DNA of 64,000 nt from Carettochelys insculpta (GCF_033958435.1 NC_134137.1:121866001-121930000), one strand, 5' to 3'; shown: positions 1 to 11,351, counted from the stretch's first letter. The notes: generated by a model not told the origin, from the sequence alone. Program-made: numbers and translations.

Positions 1-41
1 ACAAACAATGTGATGGCAACTTTAAATTCTCTGGACTTCAG

Positions 42-174
42 TCTACAGGAAACCTATGAAGCTAAGAGGCATGAGTTCTTTGGTGAATTGCAGCGGAAGG
101 AGGAGGAGATGAGACAGATGTTTGTGCAGAGAGTCAAAGAGAAAGAAGCAATATTGAAAGAAGCTGAGCGAGAG
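42..174 (+). CDS. SEPTIN10: Septin-10, internal exon (start of C-terminal coiled coil)
   Basis: This exon encodes the junction between the septin GTPase unit and the C-terminal coiled coil. Septins are GTP-binding cytoskeletal proteins that form hetero-oligomeric filaments; the coiled coil pairs subunits of the SEPT6 group (6/8/10/11). The translation starts with [12 protein letters not shown] and continues with [20 protein letters not shown] and KEAERE, which matches septin-10 better than septin-11 or septin-6 as I remember them. The exon starts after the AG at 40-41 with one base of a split codon, then 44 codons. It ends at GAG (172-174) and joins in frame to CTA CAG GCT at 7433, restoring the family motif [19 protein letters not shown]. 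The upstream exons lie outside the window. The ATG at 10 is in intron sequence and is not a real start. Confidence 0.93.
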
Positions 175-1044
175 GCAAGTATGCCTCCCTGTTATTCTTT
201 TTAGTTCACAGGAGTTTGGAATATTTTAGCAAAATTACTAATACTGTGCCTGTCAATTTTGTATAGTTTTAGAGGCCAAAGTACAAAACAAGGCTGAATT
301 CTATTGTGCTATACACTGTACAGAAATATAACTTGCACTACCAGTCCACAAAGGTTTCCACAAAGAATTGGACAGATGGAAAAGAGAAGCAAGTGGGCTT
401 GGACAAAGAGTAGTAGAGATAGGATAACATAAGACTCAGGCTATCAACCTGGGTGGGGTGAAAGAGGGCAATTGCCCTGGGACCTGGCAATTCAAAGGGA
501 CCCAGAGCTCTGCTGCTGCCGCTGCAGCAGGAGCTGGAGACCTGGACCGTTTAAATCACAGTGGAATGTTGTACCAGGCACTCCAGTAGCTTGGGGGAAG
601 GGGAAAGGACAGTTGTGCTACCCTCTAGGCAGAACTGAGGGCTGGCTTCTCCTAGCCCACCTCTTACACCTGAGACCCTGCCTCTTCCAGGGGTGCAAAG
701 TTGCCCCACCTTGATCTAGGGTCTGTGGTGGCTGTTGGTCTCACTGATAAGTCTGCACAGATCTTAGTCCTTCTGTATCAATGATCACAGCTCATCATGA
801 ACAAGGGCATTATCAGATTGCAGTTTTCTGCATGCCTTATGGTAGAGATGAGTTTTCAGGAGGGAAGTGAAAGAAGATAAGGTGGTAACCACGGCGAATA
901 AAATTATTTATAAAAAATTGGATTTTTTAAATTTAAATTGGGGGCTTTTGTTTTTTAAAAATCATGCTTGAAATACTAAATTTCTCATTTAAAAATAAGT
1001 CACAATTAAATCTCATCAGAAAGATGATACACGTGCACTTAAGA

Positions 1045-1330
1045 ATGTTGGAACAAAGTCTGGATACTGTAGGTGAAGCAACAGAGGTTTATTACAACCA
1101 GCTGACGGAGTGATTCGGAACTTGGTTGAGTTTCAGAATGCACTGACAGGCATCAAGTTATGATTGGTTATATAGAGAGCTGATAGTCAGAGGAAAGAAT
1201 AGAAGCAATAATAAGGAACCCCATTCTGTATTGTTTTCTCAGAAAACAGAAGTGCCAGTGAATTCAGTGGGGCTTATTCCAAAATTAAGTGCACTCTAAG
1301 CACAAGCAGTCTTGGCTTTTCATGGTAATT
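1045..1330 (-). mobile_element. Possible LTR fragment (weak)
   Basis: Read on the minus strand, this stretch has a TATATAA box (plus-strand complement near 1170-1177), an AATAAA poly(A) signal near 1090, and an end reading CCAACA, as in the 3' end of an LTR. No second boundary or target-site duplication could be placed, and no internal retroviral genes are adjacent. The assignment rests only on the order and spacing of these short signals, so it is tentative. Confidence 0.25.
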
Positions 1331-1389
1331 TGATTTAAATCAGTGATTTTTTTTGATAATTTCATTTGGTTTAAATCAATCCACCCTGG
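1331..1389. repeat. MITE end with GATTTAAATC palindromes
   Basis: The segment carries TGATTTAAATCA and TTTAAATCAATCCACCCTG. The terminal CAGGGTGGATTGATTTAAA (minus strand) looks like the end of an interspersed repeat. Only one end is visible here. Confidence 0.35.
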
Positions 1390-2399
1390 TAGTAAATACA
1401 GATCTTGATTGGGAGTATTTTACATACCTCCTGATTAGCATAGGCAGAAGCGTTAAAGTGTTTGTTTCAGAGACAGGTGATTGACGTGTTACTGGTAGAA
1501 TTAAAATAGTACTCAACATTGCAGTAAAATGATTGTATGGGGGGGGGTTAATAATGAAGAGCTTTTAAAAAAAAAAAAAAAGGACATAATTTTTTGATAC
1601 ATTGGGGAAGCTGTTTGATTAAGTCTAAACTAGTAAATATCCTGTTTATTTGTAAGCCCACCATTACAGCTAGTATGAATCAGAAGAAATTATAAGATTT
1701 AATAGAAATCTTACATGTTTTCAATTCCTGCGTACTTAAAACAGGCGTATCTAGTGCATCAAATTCCTGACATTGTTGAATATCTTTGTACTTTCACTTG
1801 ATCATAGGCTGTCTGTGGTAGTGGTAGTAGCTAATGAGAAATATAGATTGGAGCTTCTAGATCTTATTTAATAAAGACATGAAATAGATGTGGGGTGACC
1901 AGTGAGAGGGAAGGCGGGGGCCACCAGCCACATAATTCCCCACTCCAGCCCAGGGAAGGGTCAGGCGTGGTGGTCTGGTCCCACAGCACTTATTGACAGA
2001 CCTGGAGAAAGCGAAGCAATGCCGCCCCAGCTTGCTCTGGTCCCCTGGCTGCATCACTCTGTTTCCCATTGGTGAATGTTGGGGTGGTCTCATGCCTGTC
2101 CCAAGTGACATGGCTAGGGGAGCAAAGTGATGTGGGGCCACATTGCTCCACTTCTCCCACTACTGCTGAGTGCCAGGCTGGGGGAGGCTTGACCTCTTCT
2201 GTGGCCACCAGACGCCCTCGCGCTACTAGTTCCCTGGACATCCAGGAACTCTGGCCCTGCCAGTTGCTGACTGGTCCCTTGCCCCTCCAACTCATGACAC
2301 TTGAGTGGAGGAAAGGGAGCCCATCCTGCTTCCTGAATAGATGGATCTCTTGAGATCAGAGGCATTTGTTAGCGCAACAGATTTCTCCGAGAATTGTCT

Positions 2400-3225
2400 A
2401 CCATCAAGCTTGGCTTGACTTTCTTGATTGAAACCTTTGCACTCCGCGTGGAGCATAGGTCATCTACAAGTCTCCTCCACCTCACTCTGTCTCGGGACAA
2501 AACTTCTAGCTGACTCCAGGAGTACCCCACTTGTTGTCCTTCAGTCTCAGTAGATCTTCTCCACATTGTCTGAGGTCGTCTTTAGCATTTTCTTCGCAGG
2601 TTCCATTTGAGAGCTTGGAAGACTATACTGGATGATGGTTTTCTGAGAGTGTGGCCTAGCCATCCCCACTTCCTTCTCTTGATTTGAACATCAAGTGGTT
2701 CTTGTCCTGCTTTGTTCCAAAGCTCCTCAGTGGTGAGAAGGTCTTGCCATTTGATGTGAAGGATATACCTCAGGCTTCTGTTTATGAATGTCTGTAGCTT
2801 GTGATCTGAATGCTTTTCAGTATGCCAGGTCTCACACCCACGTAAGAGCACACTGTTCACATTTGTGTTTAAAGATCCACAGTTTTGTCTTCGCAGATAT
2901 TTGTGAGCTCCGTATGGGATGAAGAGTCATAAATGCAGCTGTTGCATTCCCTATCCTGGCACTGATATCCTTATCTTTTCTTCCATCTCCACCCATAATA
3001 CTCCCCATATAGGTAAACTGCTCCACATCTTCCATGTTTTCCCCTCCCAGCGTAATGGTATTGTTTTTGGACTGGTTTATCCTCATTGTCTTGGTCTTTC
3101 CCTTGTTAATGCTCAATCCAGACATTGAAGCATTTTTGTCTAGTGTTGTGACCTTTGGTGTTATGCTATCAAGAGAGGCATCTAGTGTTTTAATGGAGTG
3201 GACAATAGTATCCTCACCCATCATC
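2400..3225 (-). pseudogene. RTE-like non-LTR retrotransposon, 3' part of the reverse transcriptase ORF
   Basis: On the minus strand, broken reading frames give the region downstream of the RT catalytic core of an APE-type LINE. It contains LSINKGKTKTMRIN, VEQFTYMGSI, CETWHTEKHSDHKLQTFINR and RRKWGWLGHTLRK, the last shared with RTE-type elements. The frame changes several times (for example near 2850 and 2580) and stops are present, so it is a dead 5'-truncated copy in the SEPTIN10 intron, antisense to the gene. Clade assignment is from remembered motifs and is tentative. Confidence 0.7.
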
Positions 3226-3700
3226 CCAGCCAGATTCTACACCAGATTATCATCAAGCAGTGCTGGCAAAATAATTCTCTTTCCCTCACCTTCCTTATTT
3301 ACCATTTCATAAAATGGTCCTACATGTTTACCCCAAATTCTGTCTTAAAGTGGTTTCTGGTTTCTGTCTCAGGTCATTAACCTTGTATTTTTCCTTGTAG
3401 TTAAGTGTATTTAAAGGGAATCCAGCTCCATACACTACTTCGAATGTCAAAAGGATCTTAATTTTATTTTCTAAATAGGATCAAACTAATCCACAAGTTG
3501 CCCTACTTTACGTGTAATGTGTGAGAAGAATATTAGGCACATAAATGCCTTCCCTGCGTAAGATTGCCCAAGCGCAGATCAGGATATGAATAATTCATAG
3601 TGTTCAGCAACCTTTGGTTTTCAGGGCACATTCAGGTTTGAATGAGGCAGCCTCTACCATATGCCTTTGTAGTTTGCTTCTCTGTTGTATGCAAGATAGC

Positions 3701-3800
3701 TTGCAATGTTGTAGCCATATTGGTATCAAGGATAAGAGAGAGACCGTGTAGATGAGATATTTTATTGGACCAGTTTCTTCTGTGAGAAGTACAAGCAAGG
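3701..3800 (-). repeat. Penelope-type 3' tail fragment
   Basis: The stretch includes GATATTTTATTGGACCAG, a minus-strand version of the AGAAGTTGGTCCAATAAAAG-type tail seen also at about 5390, 26079 and 43171. It is a truncated interspersed copy. The remaining bases between 3226 and 3847 hold nothing else recognised. Confidence 0.45.
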
Positions 3801-3847
3801 CTATACAAGGCATTCTTCAAGTCTAAGGAAGGAAGCAGTGTGTCTGA

Positions 3848-4134
3848 GGCAATGTCTACACTAGACATACAAGTTGACTGGAGATACTCAGTTTTAGTAA
3901 TGCCAATTGCATAGCTAAAATCGACTTACCTGCAGTCAACTTTCATATTTGTCCACACAGGCGAAGGTTGACGTGAGCATTTTTCTCTTCGATCTTCCTT
4001 ATTCCTTGCCTCTTGTGAGGAGCACAGGGGTCACCTTTGACCTCTGAGAGTATAATTTCATGCACGTGCAAAATCAAATGCTGGAAGAACGACCCTGAGC
4101 CTGTCAATCTTCTGTGATAGTGTAGCTGTAGCCT
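3848..4134. mobile_element. Harbinger-type MITE, about 290 bp
   Basis: The left end GGCAATGTCTACACTAG and the right end TAGTGTAGCTGTAGCC form a terminal inverted repeat of the GTCTACACTA class that recurs across this window (6819, 19921, 31745, 47811). The inside is AT-rich with no ORF. It resembles the copy at 19921 (shared AATTGCATAGCTA). An old nonautonomous DNA transposon. Confidence 0.5.
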
Positions 4135-4739
4135 GAGCTACATACAAGTTGGGACAGCTGTTGTTAAGCCAAAGGGGAAACTCATGTTGAAGCTGGTCAC
4201 TTGAAATGAAGCTGATAGTTAGGGGTTATTGTTATCTTAAAGGGTTCAAAATGAGCAGTTAAGGATAGCCATAAAACCAACCTCCCTGACAATTCCTGCA
4301 GCAAAGATTATGGTCCTGTTGTCTCCTTTTGAAAGTGTTCTTCAGGTTTGCTGTGAGGACAAATATTGAAAGATCGGATATATGAACTGATCACTTCATG
4401 AAAAGTATTCACCCCCAGTGCTATGGTGTTTTTGTCTTTTATCATTTTTATGTGTAGATCTTCTGAAGGCATAGTGATTGTTGGGTCATTTGATGCACTG
4501 GATACTACGTACCAGATATTGTAAATAAGCGTGCATAGAACACACACCTCTTGTGACAGGTGTGGGGAGATATTGATCCTTACAACAATGGAATGTGTCT
4601 TCAGGTTTTGTGTTTGTTGTTCTGGAAGGGAAAAGTCATTGGCACTAGTGTGCCAGCTTCTTCATGGGTCACTTCAAGGTATAATTTCTGGAAAATGCAT
4701 CATGAAAATAATGATATACTCATGGTACATTGTAATAGT

Positions 4740-5440
4740 TTCATCCTTTGGACAAAAGTTCTAAACTTCCTCACAGGTTTTCATAAGAACTTTAACAACC
4801 ACCAGCTGTCCATCAGACTCTCTCGCATCAACTTCCTGGATAACATAATTAGCTTAAACAATGGAACTTTACAAACATCTACAACCTACAGATCACTACA
4901 CATACCTCCACAGATCCAGCAACTACTCCAGATACACAAAAGTGCACTATTTACAGCCAGTCACTCAAACACCCCAGAGTTTGCTCCAAAGAGAAGGTTA
5001 CACATCTAAACATACTTAAAATTGCCTTCACTAATCAAGGGCATCACAGCAGAGATGTAGATCATGCTCTGAAAGGGCCATCAAAATATGTTCCAAGAAC
5101 TTTCTTCAATACAGGAAAGAAAAAAAAACCCCTCAAACTACTGACAGAACTCCCCTTGTGACAGTTACACTTGTCGACCTTCTGATGAAGCTCCACCTCT
5201 ACGGGAGGTGAAGTAACCTATGCCAGGAGGAAAGCTATCCTGTTGGTGTAGGTAGCATCTTCACTGATTGCTTCAACAGCACAGTTTCAATTCTGCAAGT
5301 GTAGACAAACTATCAGACACTCTTCTTCCTTCCCCAGACTTGAAGGAGAGTTTTGTGTAACTCAGAGGCTTGTACCTTCCATTAACAGAAGTTGGTCTAG
5401 TAAAAGGTATTACCTCACCTATCATATCTCTTTTATATGC
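4740..5440 (+). pseudogene. Penelope-like retroelement fragment (RT C-terminal part plus tail)
   Basis: The translation of 4770-5010 contains INFLDNIISLNNGTLQTS, matching the region after the RT core of Penelope-like elements (family form NFLDTTI...NGTL...SLYRK). Downstream at about 5390 is AGAAGTTGGTCTAGTAAAAG followed by TATTACCTCACC, the tail common to one Penelope-type repeat family here. The frame is broken after about 5010. It is a dead copy in the sense orientation of the host gene. Family assignment is moderately sure from the NFLD...NGTL block. Confidence 0.6.
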
Positions 5441-5707
5441 AAAGTTGGTACTTGGAGCTCTTAGTGAAGCATTACTCTCTATACTTGAATTCTACCCAAT
5501 TTAGGACAGGAGTCTTGGAATTGCTTCTAAATATTGCTGCCTACTTGTTAGTCTCCAAGTGTGGCAGTCCGTATGAACAGCTTTAATAGAATTTTAAGCA
5601 TGCAGTGGTTCACTTGGATCTGTAACTGCACAGACCAAAAGAATAACTAGCTAATGCCATGTGGAAAAGAATTGCTGACCCATGTGTGTTTCTATTAATG
5701 TTTAGTT

Positions 5708-6453
5708 AGGGCTGTCAGTTAACATGTGTTAATGCCTGCGATTAACACAGGACAGAATTAATGCATTAAAAAACTTAACGTATTAGTCGCAGTGGGAAAC
5801 CTGCTTGAGCTGCTCTGCAGACTCCCTGGTAAGGCACAGTAAGGCAGATTACCATCAGAGAGCACATGGAAAACTGTCCCAATCCCAGGGAGAAGCAAAG
5901 TAAAGACCCTGATGAAAACCATCCCTTTCTCCTCCCAAGTGACCCTATTTTTTAAAATAAAACAGCCTGGGTGGCTTGCCCAAGCCATTCCTTTCTCCTC
6001 CCCACCTTGCAGGGTTCAGCCAAGCCACGCTCTCTTTGCCTCCTGGGGCTGGGACTAACCCTCCCACTGACATCTGATTCTGGGGCTGAGTTCCCCGTCC
6101 TGAATTTTGCACTGCCCATGGTGGGGCCTATCTCCACAACCCCAACCCAGGGTCTGACCCCTCCCCCAAGTCTGGGGGATGACCTGCAGCCCTGAGACCT
6201 GTGCTACCTGCAATGTGGAGCTGAGCCCCCCATGAACTCTGCACTACCCATGGCAGGGTCTACTCTCCTCCAGCCCTGTGCTGCCTGCAGCTGGGGCTGA
6301 GATAAGAGAGCTGTTTTGAATAGGACACAAATATACTGATTGTGTAGAAGAATTTATTGAATTATTCCAGAAATATTTAAACAAATAGTATTCTTATTAT
6401 TGTTTAACAGTTCGATTAATCATGATTATTTTTTTTAATCTCTTGACAGCCCT
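5708..6453. mobile_element. Nonautonomous DNA transposon with AGGGCTGTCA ends (hAT-like)
   Basis: The ends AGGGCTGTCAGTTAA and TTAATCTCTTGACAGCCCT are inverted repeats, and both carry the GATTAA-rich subterminal sequence typical of this reptile repeat. The 8 bases outside (GTTTAGTT and GTTTTTAA) agree at only 5 of 8, so the target duplication is eroded or absent. The GC-rich centre (about 5800-6300) has no credible coding sequence. Confidence 0.55.
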
Positions 6454-6686
6454 GTTTTTAATACATGGAATCCTAACTGCCATTTTAAAAAGTTGTTTGT
6501 AAAAAGATTGTTTAAGCATTTTGGTAAATGTAAATGCACATAAGTGATTGTACTCTGAAAGTGTCTTTTAAGGTTTTAAGGGGATTTTGGTGCCCCTATA
6601 TTTGATTTATGAAGGAATGTACTTTTAAGAGCTCAGATGTAAGAAATCTGCAAAAATAAAATGCAGTTTATCACTATATCTTATAC

Positions 6687-6816
6687 AAAAACAATGAGAA
6701 GTCCTGTGGCACCTTCTGGACTAACAGATATTTTGGAGCATAAGCTTTCATGGGCAAGTGCCATAGGACTTCTCATTTCTGCGGATACAGACTAACACGG
6801 CAACCTCTCTGATACT
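6687..6816. repeat. Penelope-type tail fragment
   Basis: It contains GAGAAGTCCTGTGGCACC, CTAACAGATATTTTGGAGCA, TAAGCTTTCATGGGC and GATACAGACTAACACGGCAA. These are diverged minus-strand versions of the tail family that carries CCCACGAAAGCTC. It directly abuts the MITE at 6819. Confidence 0.5.
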
Positions 6817-6818
6817 GT

Positions 6819-7052
6819 GGCTGTGTCTACACTACAAAAATAACTTCCAAGTTGAGCGTCTGTACACACCCGACTTCAAAGTTACTTTGAAGTAGGGCAC
6901 TACTCCATTCCCGAGAATGCAGTAAGGACTTAGAAGTTGGGCTCCCTACTTCAAAGTTAGGGAAAATGTGTGTAGACTCTCTGCTGGCTATTTCAAAGTG
7001 GTGCCTAACTTCGAAGTTAACGTCAAAGTTAGTTCCTAGTGTAGACACACCC
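6819..7052. mobile_element. Harbinger-type MITE, 234 bp
   Basis: The left end GGCTGTGTCTACACTA and the right end TAGTGTAGACACACCC are near-perfect inverted repeats. The inside is rich in ACTTCAAAGT and ACTTCGAAGT palindromes, like the subterminal regions of the full Harbinger at 14845-19733. No ORF. It is more diverged, and so probably older, than the 711-bp copies. Confidence 0.7.
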
Positions 7053-7065
7053 TATAGTTTACATA

Positions 7066-7342
7066 CATCTACACTTACCAGGGAAGATCAAACTCTTAGG
7101 TTTGGTCTTCTGGGGTGCTGTTTCATGCATGCATAAAACAGTGCATTTCGGGGGTCGGTATTGACCCCAGAACTCCTTGTGAGCTGCAAGGATTAAGGAA
7201 TGTTGGCAGGAGGAGCACTCCCATCGACATTCTGCAGTGAAGACAGGGACCAATGTTGATGTCTGCAAAATCAATTTTAGGTACACAATTGGTGAACCTA
7301 AAATTGTGTAGCAGCCGTCTGCATTCCCAGTAAGTGTAGATG
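7066..7342. mobile_element. Short MITE with CATCTACACTTAC ends
   Basis: The ends CATCTACACTTACCAGGGA and TTCCCAGTAAGTGTAGATG form a 19-bp inverted repeat with two mismatches. It is 277 bp long, noncoding, and lies 91 bp upstream of the septin exon at 7433. Confidence 0.6.
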
Positions 7343-7432
7343 TTGCCTGAGTATTAATGCGCATTTTCCTATGGGAAGGCTACCACCTTGTGTCACTATG
7401 TGGAAATGCAATTTTTGTATTTTGGTTAACAG

Positions 7433-7623
7433 CTACAGGCTAAATTTGAACATCTTAAGCGACTTCATCAAGAAGAGAGGATGAAGCTGGAGGAAAAAAG
7501 AAAACTCCTAGAAGATGATATGATTGCATTCAATAAAAGGAAGACTGCTACTGAGTTACTTCAGTCACAGGCGTTTGCATCTACACCCAGTGTCAGTTTG
7601 AAAAAAGACAAGGACCGTAAAAA
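7433..7623 (+). CDS. SEPTIN10: Septin-10, penultimate exon (C-terminal coiled coil)
   Basis: This 191-bp exon encodes the rest of the C-terminal coiled coil: [20 protein letters not shown], then a basic/acidic helix and LLQSQAFAS, ending in the [12 protein letters not shown] septin tail. It starts after TTGGTTAACAG (acceptor, 7422-7432) and ends at AAA before GTAAGT (7624-7629), leaving two bases of a split codon. Joining to the exon at 9256 gives AAC (Asn), so the protein continues DRKN-F-M-stop, close to the DRKN ending remembered for mammalian SEPT6-group proteins. If the intron were retained, translation would end just after RKK at a TAA (7625-7627). Confidence 0.95.
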
Positions 7624-8904
7624 GTAAGTGCTCATACTAACAGTCTGTCTACATAATTAAAAAATCATCACATTTTAAAAAGTTTAGTCATAACCAAATG
7701 TCAGTCATTTTAATACACAATATAAATATGATGTTGCATACAATGAGAATTACAGTATGAATAATCATGCTTGAGTCATTGGCTTAAATAATTTAGCTAT
7801 TTTGACTGATCTGAGGAGCTGCTGTATATTCTATGAGAGTTCTTTTTTTCGATAAGAGATCCAGGTTTTCGGCTTGAACTGCTGTGCTTTGATGTCAGAG
7901 ATGATGAAATTGTGAACATGCAGGAGCAGAGTGAGAGGGAGAAGTTAGAAAGGGACAGAATCACACACAGAGGTTTCCAGAAATAGCAATTGGAGGCAAT
8001 TGTCGAGTTTTTTGGGTTATGGGTATGTGTTGGTTTCAAAAGTTGTAGAATATGTAGAATTAATCATTATTGTTACTTTTTCCTTACATTTCTTTTATTC
8101 TTCATGTTATCACTATCTTATCCTATGTTATTTTCTAGTAAAGAGTGACACCAATGTGGATCTTTGCCAGTACTAACCCGTAATCATTGTCTGGGTCAAT
8201 TGCAATCATCCAATACCTCCTCTCCACCGAGGAACCAGTTATTCTGCCATAGTTGTGATTGTATCATCACACATCACAAACAAGTATTTTCAGGAGATTG
8301 TAACATGATCATACAATTGTAGTGTATGTTGAATCTGGCCCATGTTTTTCCCTTTTGGAGCTAATTGATATGTGTCTTGTGAAAACTTGAAGAAGTTGTT
8401 GGGTTAGGAGTATACTTTAAAAAAAGGCAGACCTCCCCAATAACTCATTAAAACAAATGTGTTTTCACAAAGAAAATTGATACACACAAGGTATGTTTTA
8501 ACTTTAAGTGTGACAAGAACAAAGCAAATTATTTTTGGTGGATTACAATTTAACTTTAAATAACTGTTAGCTTTGTTTTTGTCAGTCTTACTGAAATTGA
8601 AAGTTCGGTTTTGATCTGATATGCAGCTGTATGTCACTGACCAATTTTATACATAAATTTAAAAGATGACATGGGCACATGTATTCCCATGGCTGTTGGA
8701 GCAAGATCGTGCTTGCCTTTTTCTATGTGTATGTCAGTATTCTATTTCTACTTCACCTTGTCAGAATTGCGTCTTTTAAGCAATGCAGCTTTCTTTCCCC
8801 TGATGTCGTCTTCTGTAATAATTGTACATTAAAATGAATTTATTAAACTAGGCTGCTGACTGTACCATTATGAATTGTTACAGTTAGCTGTGTTAGTTTT
8901 GTAT

Positions 8905-9175
8905 TTTCACAAAACAAAAAAGCTGTCTTGTAGCACTTTGAAGACTAACAAAATAATTTATTAGGTGATGAACTTTCGTGGGACAGACCCACTTCTTTAG
9001 ATCTGAAAGTTTTGTTAAAAGTAAACAGTTTACTTTTACGAGAATTTCCAGATCTGGGGAAGTGGGTCTGTCCCATGAAAGTTCATCACCTAATATTTTG
9101 TTAGTCTTTAAAGTGCTAGAAGACAGTTGTTTTGTTTTTTTTGTGATGATACAGACTAACACGGCTACCTGCCTT
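8905..9175. repeat. Palindromic Penelope-tail unit in the last SEPTIN10 intron
   Basis: Two diverged copies of one tail lie head to head. The left copy (minus sense) has CTTTCGTGGGACAGACCCAC and AATAATTTATTAGGTGATGA. The right copy (plus sense) has GTGGGTCTGTCCCATGAAAG, TTCATCACCTAATATTTTG and GTTAGTCTTTAAAGTGCTAG. The unit ends in GATACAGACTAACACGGCTA. Similar units occur at 39990 and 40946. The rest of this intron (7630-8900) holds nothing I recognise. Confidence 0.65.
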
Positions 9176-9255
9176 TTTGTTTTGCACTGTTATGAGTTTT
9201 CCATTTTCTCTGTGTTTACGAATGTATACTAATGATTTTTTTCTTTCATTTCCAG

Positions 9256-9265
9256 CTTTATGTAA
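9256..9265 (+). CDS. SEPTIN10: Septin-10, last coding codons and stop
   Basis: The acceptor CTTTCATTTCCAG ends at 9255. With the two bases carried over from 7622-7623, the exon reads N-F-M-stop (TAA at 9263-9265). The very short terminal coding piece fits the SEPT6-group gene structure, where the tail after DRKN is encoded in the last exon. The match to human septin-10 over these last residues is weak because they vary, so the exact acceptor should be confirmed by a transcript. Confidence 0.7.
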
Positions 9266-10402
9266 TACAGAGGATTGTGGCAACCAAATATTAAAAATTA
9301 TACAAGTAAGCTGTGGTTTTCTGTGCTTTTCTTCTGTGCTTTTTTCTTCATTCCTTTTTCTTTTCCTTCTGTGTTTCTTACCAAACTAGAATTTGGATAC
9401 TGGAAGGTCAGGAGAAAAGTATATGGTCAGTATGCATACAGTATTGTTAGTTACTGTTGTTTTAATATAATTTAATGGACATTTTTATTAAGCAGCTGAG
9501 ATGATATGCCTTTATACTTTACTTGCATATGGCTAAGTCACATACACTTCAGGACATTGTACCAAAGAAAATCTCTGTGTCGTGTCATAAACAGTTTTCA
9601 TTCATACTATGAACGCTGTAATACAGACGTATGCAGTGAATATATACACACACACACACATATGTATAAATTATAACCTTATATTAACTTACTAAACAAC
9701 ATTTAATGTAACCGCTGAAATATTTTGAAAAGTATTAAAGTAAGCATTTATTATTTTTTTCTTTCAGTGGTTTGTTTTTTATAGAAACGTCTTGATTTTG
9801 TGATCTAAGCTTTCTAGTGAAAATGCATCATGGTCTTCAAAGTTGCTGTGTTGCATACTAATATACTTGTAGCTGACATAACTAATTTAAGACCCAGTCT
9901 TTTAAAATATGGTCTAATCTAGTTTTATCTTTTGAATTTTCTGACTCTTTACGTGTATTCCCTGGTTCAGAAGCTGGGTATTTTTAAAATAAAATAAACT
10001 GTGTTACTAAAGACAAACTTGAATAACGTTACAAACATGAATAATCCCATTAGTTTCAATGAGGCTACTTGCATGCAGAAGTTAAACAGGTATAAGTATT
10101 TCCAAAATTGGAGCCTTACTGTGTTTGTATTTCTTTATTACATAAAGTTACACTTACAGACTAGGTTGAAGAATCTTTTTTTTTCTTGTAAGTAACTGTA
10201 GCTTTGTGATATTAAAATTCTGTCGTACAACTAAAACAAATGGCTAAATTTCAGTACTTGTTTGGTTAAAGAACATTTAAAACAATTCTTTTAAAATATA
10301 AGTTCCAATAACTGGTTATCTGCAGTAGTCTATAGATTCTTCAAAGATGACTTGTATTAATATTTTATTTCAAAAATTACAATGTTCATCACTGAAATAA
10401 AA
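9266..10402 (+). other. SEPTIN10: SEPTIN10 3' untranslated region (inferred)
   Basis: AT-rich sequence after the stop, with no ORF of note. It holds a short CA repeat (9645-9660). Possible cleavage signals are the overlapping AATAAA hexamers at 9988-9993 and 9993-9998 and a third at 10396-10401. The length cannot be fixed from sequence alone. Confidence 0.55.
9988..9998 (+). terminator. Overlapping poly(A) signals AATAAA
   Basis: Two overlapping AATAAA hexamers about 725 bp past the SEPTIN10 stop, followed by a TGTGTT-containing stretch. This is the most likely main cleavage site; 10396-10401 is an alternative. Confidence 0.5.
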
Positions 10403-11340
10403 TGTACTTGCTGAAATATGTCTAAATTGATTTAAATTCTAATTTTTTGGGTGTTGGTATTAGACACACAGGGTAAGGTTTCACATTACTCTTACAGGGC
10501 AGCATTCCATGCCCTGCTTTTCAGGCCAGGCACTCTCTGCACAGTTAGGTACTCTGCGGGTAGGGTGAGTGGCACAGCTCTGAGATATGTCTCTGACATG
10601 TTCTTGCCTCTTCACTGTAGGACCTCAGTGCTGTCTGGTGATACCCTCAGGAGCCAGTCCCTGACCATGGATCCTGGCTACCAGGAGTTGCTCCCCACTC
10701 TCTGCAACACTCATGGCCCTTGGGCATCTGACTCTCAGCAACCTGGTCACACCCTGTTCACAGCCCAGGGACCTGCCATTGCAGGCAGGTCACTCTCCCC
10801 ATGCTCTCCACTCACAGATCAGAATCAACCCTTGCTTCCTTGGGCTGCCCTATCCCAGCCCTGTGGCTGTCAGGGTTGCAGTCACAAAACCCAGGCTCTA
10901 AGCTCAGCCAGGCAACCCTGGTGCCCAGCTCAAGTGCTGGGGGCAGAAGGCTGCTGTCAAGGTGGACTCACTCCAGCCAGCTCTGAAACCCAAGGCTGTG
11001 AGAACAGAGCAACCCCTGGGGTCACCATATTTCAAATTCCCAAATAGTGGACATTGCCAGGGAAAAGAGGGAAGAGGGGCTGGAGGGGTATTGGAAGGGG
11101 TGCTGGAAGGTGCACCTGTGGCAGGGATACCCAGTGAAGGAGAGCTGCCCATATTGGGAGGAGACAGGCTTAAGGGGAGCACCAACTGCTGCGGGGACAC
11201 TGTGTGAAGGGCTTCTGCTTCCGCCACCTCCCCCCACAACGTTCTCCTAGCTCCTCCTCTGCCCCAGTCTATCCCCTTCCCTGCTCCATGCCCTTTCTTA
11301 CTATTTTCTGCCCCTTTCCCCCTCCTCCCATATCCCCTTC
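10403..11340. other. Intergenic, no gene recognised
   Basis: GC-rich from about 10480. Open frames here (for example 10451-11047 on the + strand) have low-complexity composition and match no family I know. It may be the 5' part of the DIRS-like element that follows, or unrelated repeat. Confidence 0.5.
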
Positions 11341-11351
11341 CACCTGCCCTA

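Larger units (their letters stand above)
175..7432 (+). other. SEPTIN10: SEPTIN10 intron with a GC-AG splice pair
   Basis: The exon ends AGAG and the intron begins GCAAGT (175-180), the optimal context for the minor class of GC donors; the acceptor is TTGGTTAACAG ending at 7432. The GT at 179-180 would add four bases and break the septin frame, so GC is the better reading. The 7,258-bp intron contains a possible LTR, an RTE-like LINE fragment, a Penelope-like fragment and several MITEs. The stretches 181-1044 and 1390-2368 hold nothing I recognise; the latter includes a GC-rich block at about 1880-2350. Confidence 0.85.

Noticed and set aside
10..204. Open frame from ATG at 10 as a complete small gene
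   Set aside because: Only 42-174 is coding; the first 11 codons are intron and the last ten run past the splice donor.
10451..11047. 198-codon open frame as a host gene
   Set aside because: Composition is low complexity, it overlaps open frames in other frames and strands, and no domain is recognisable.
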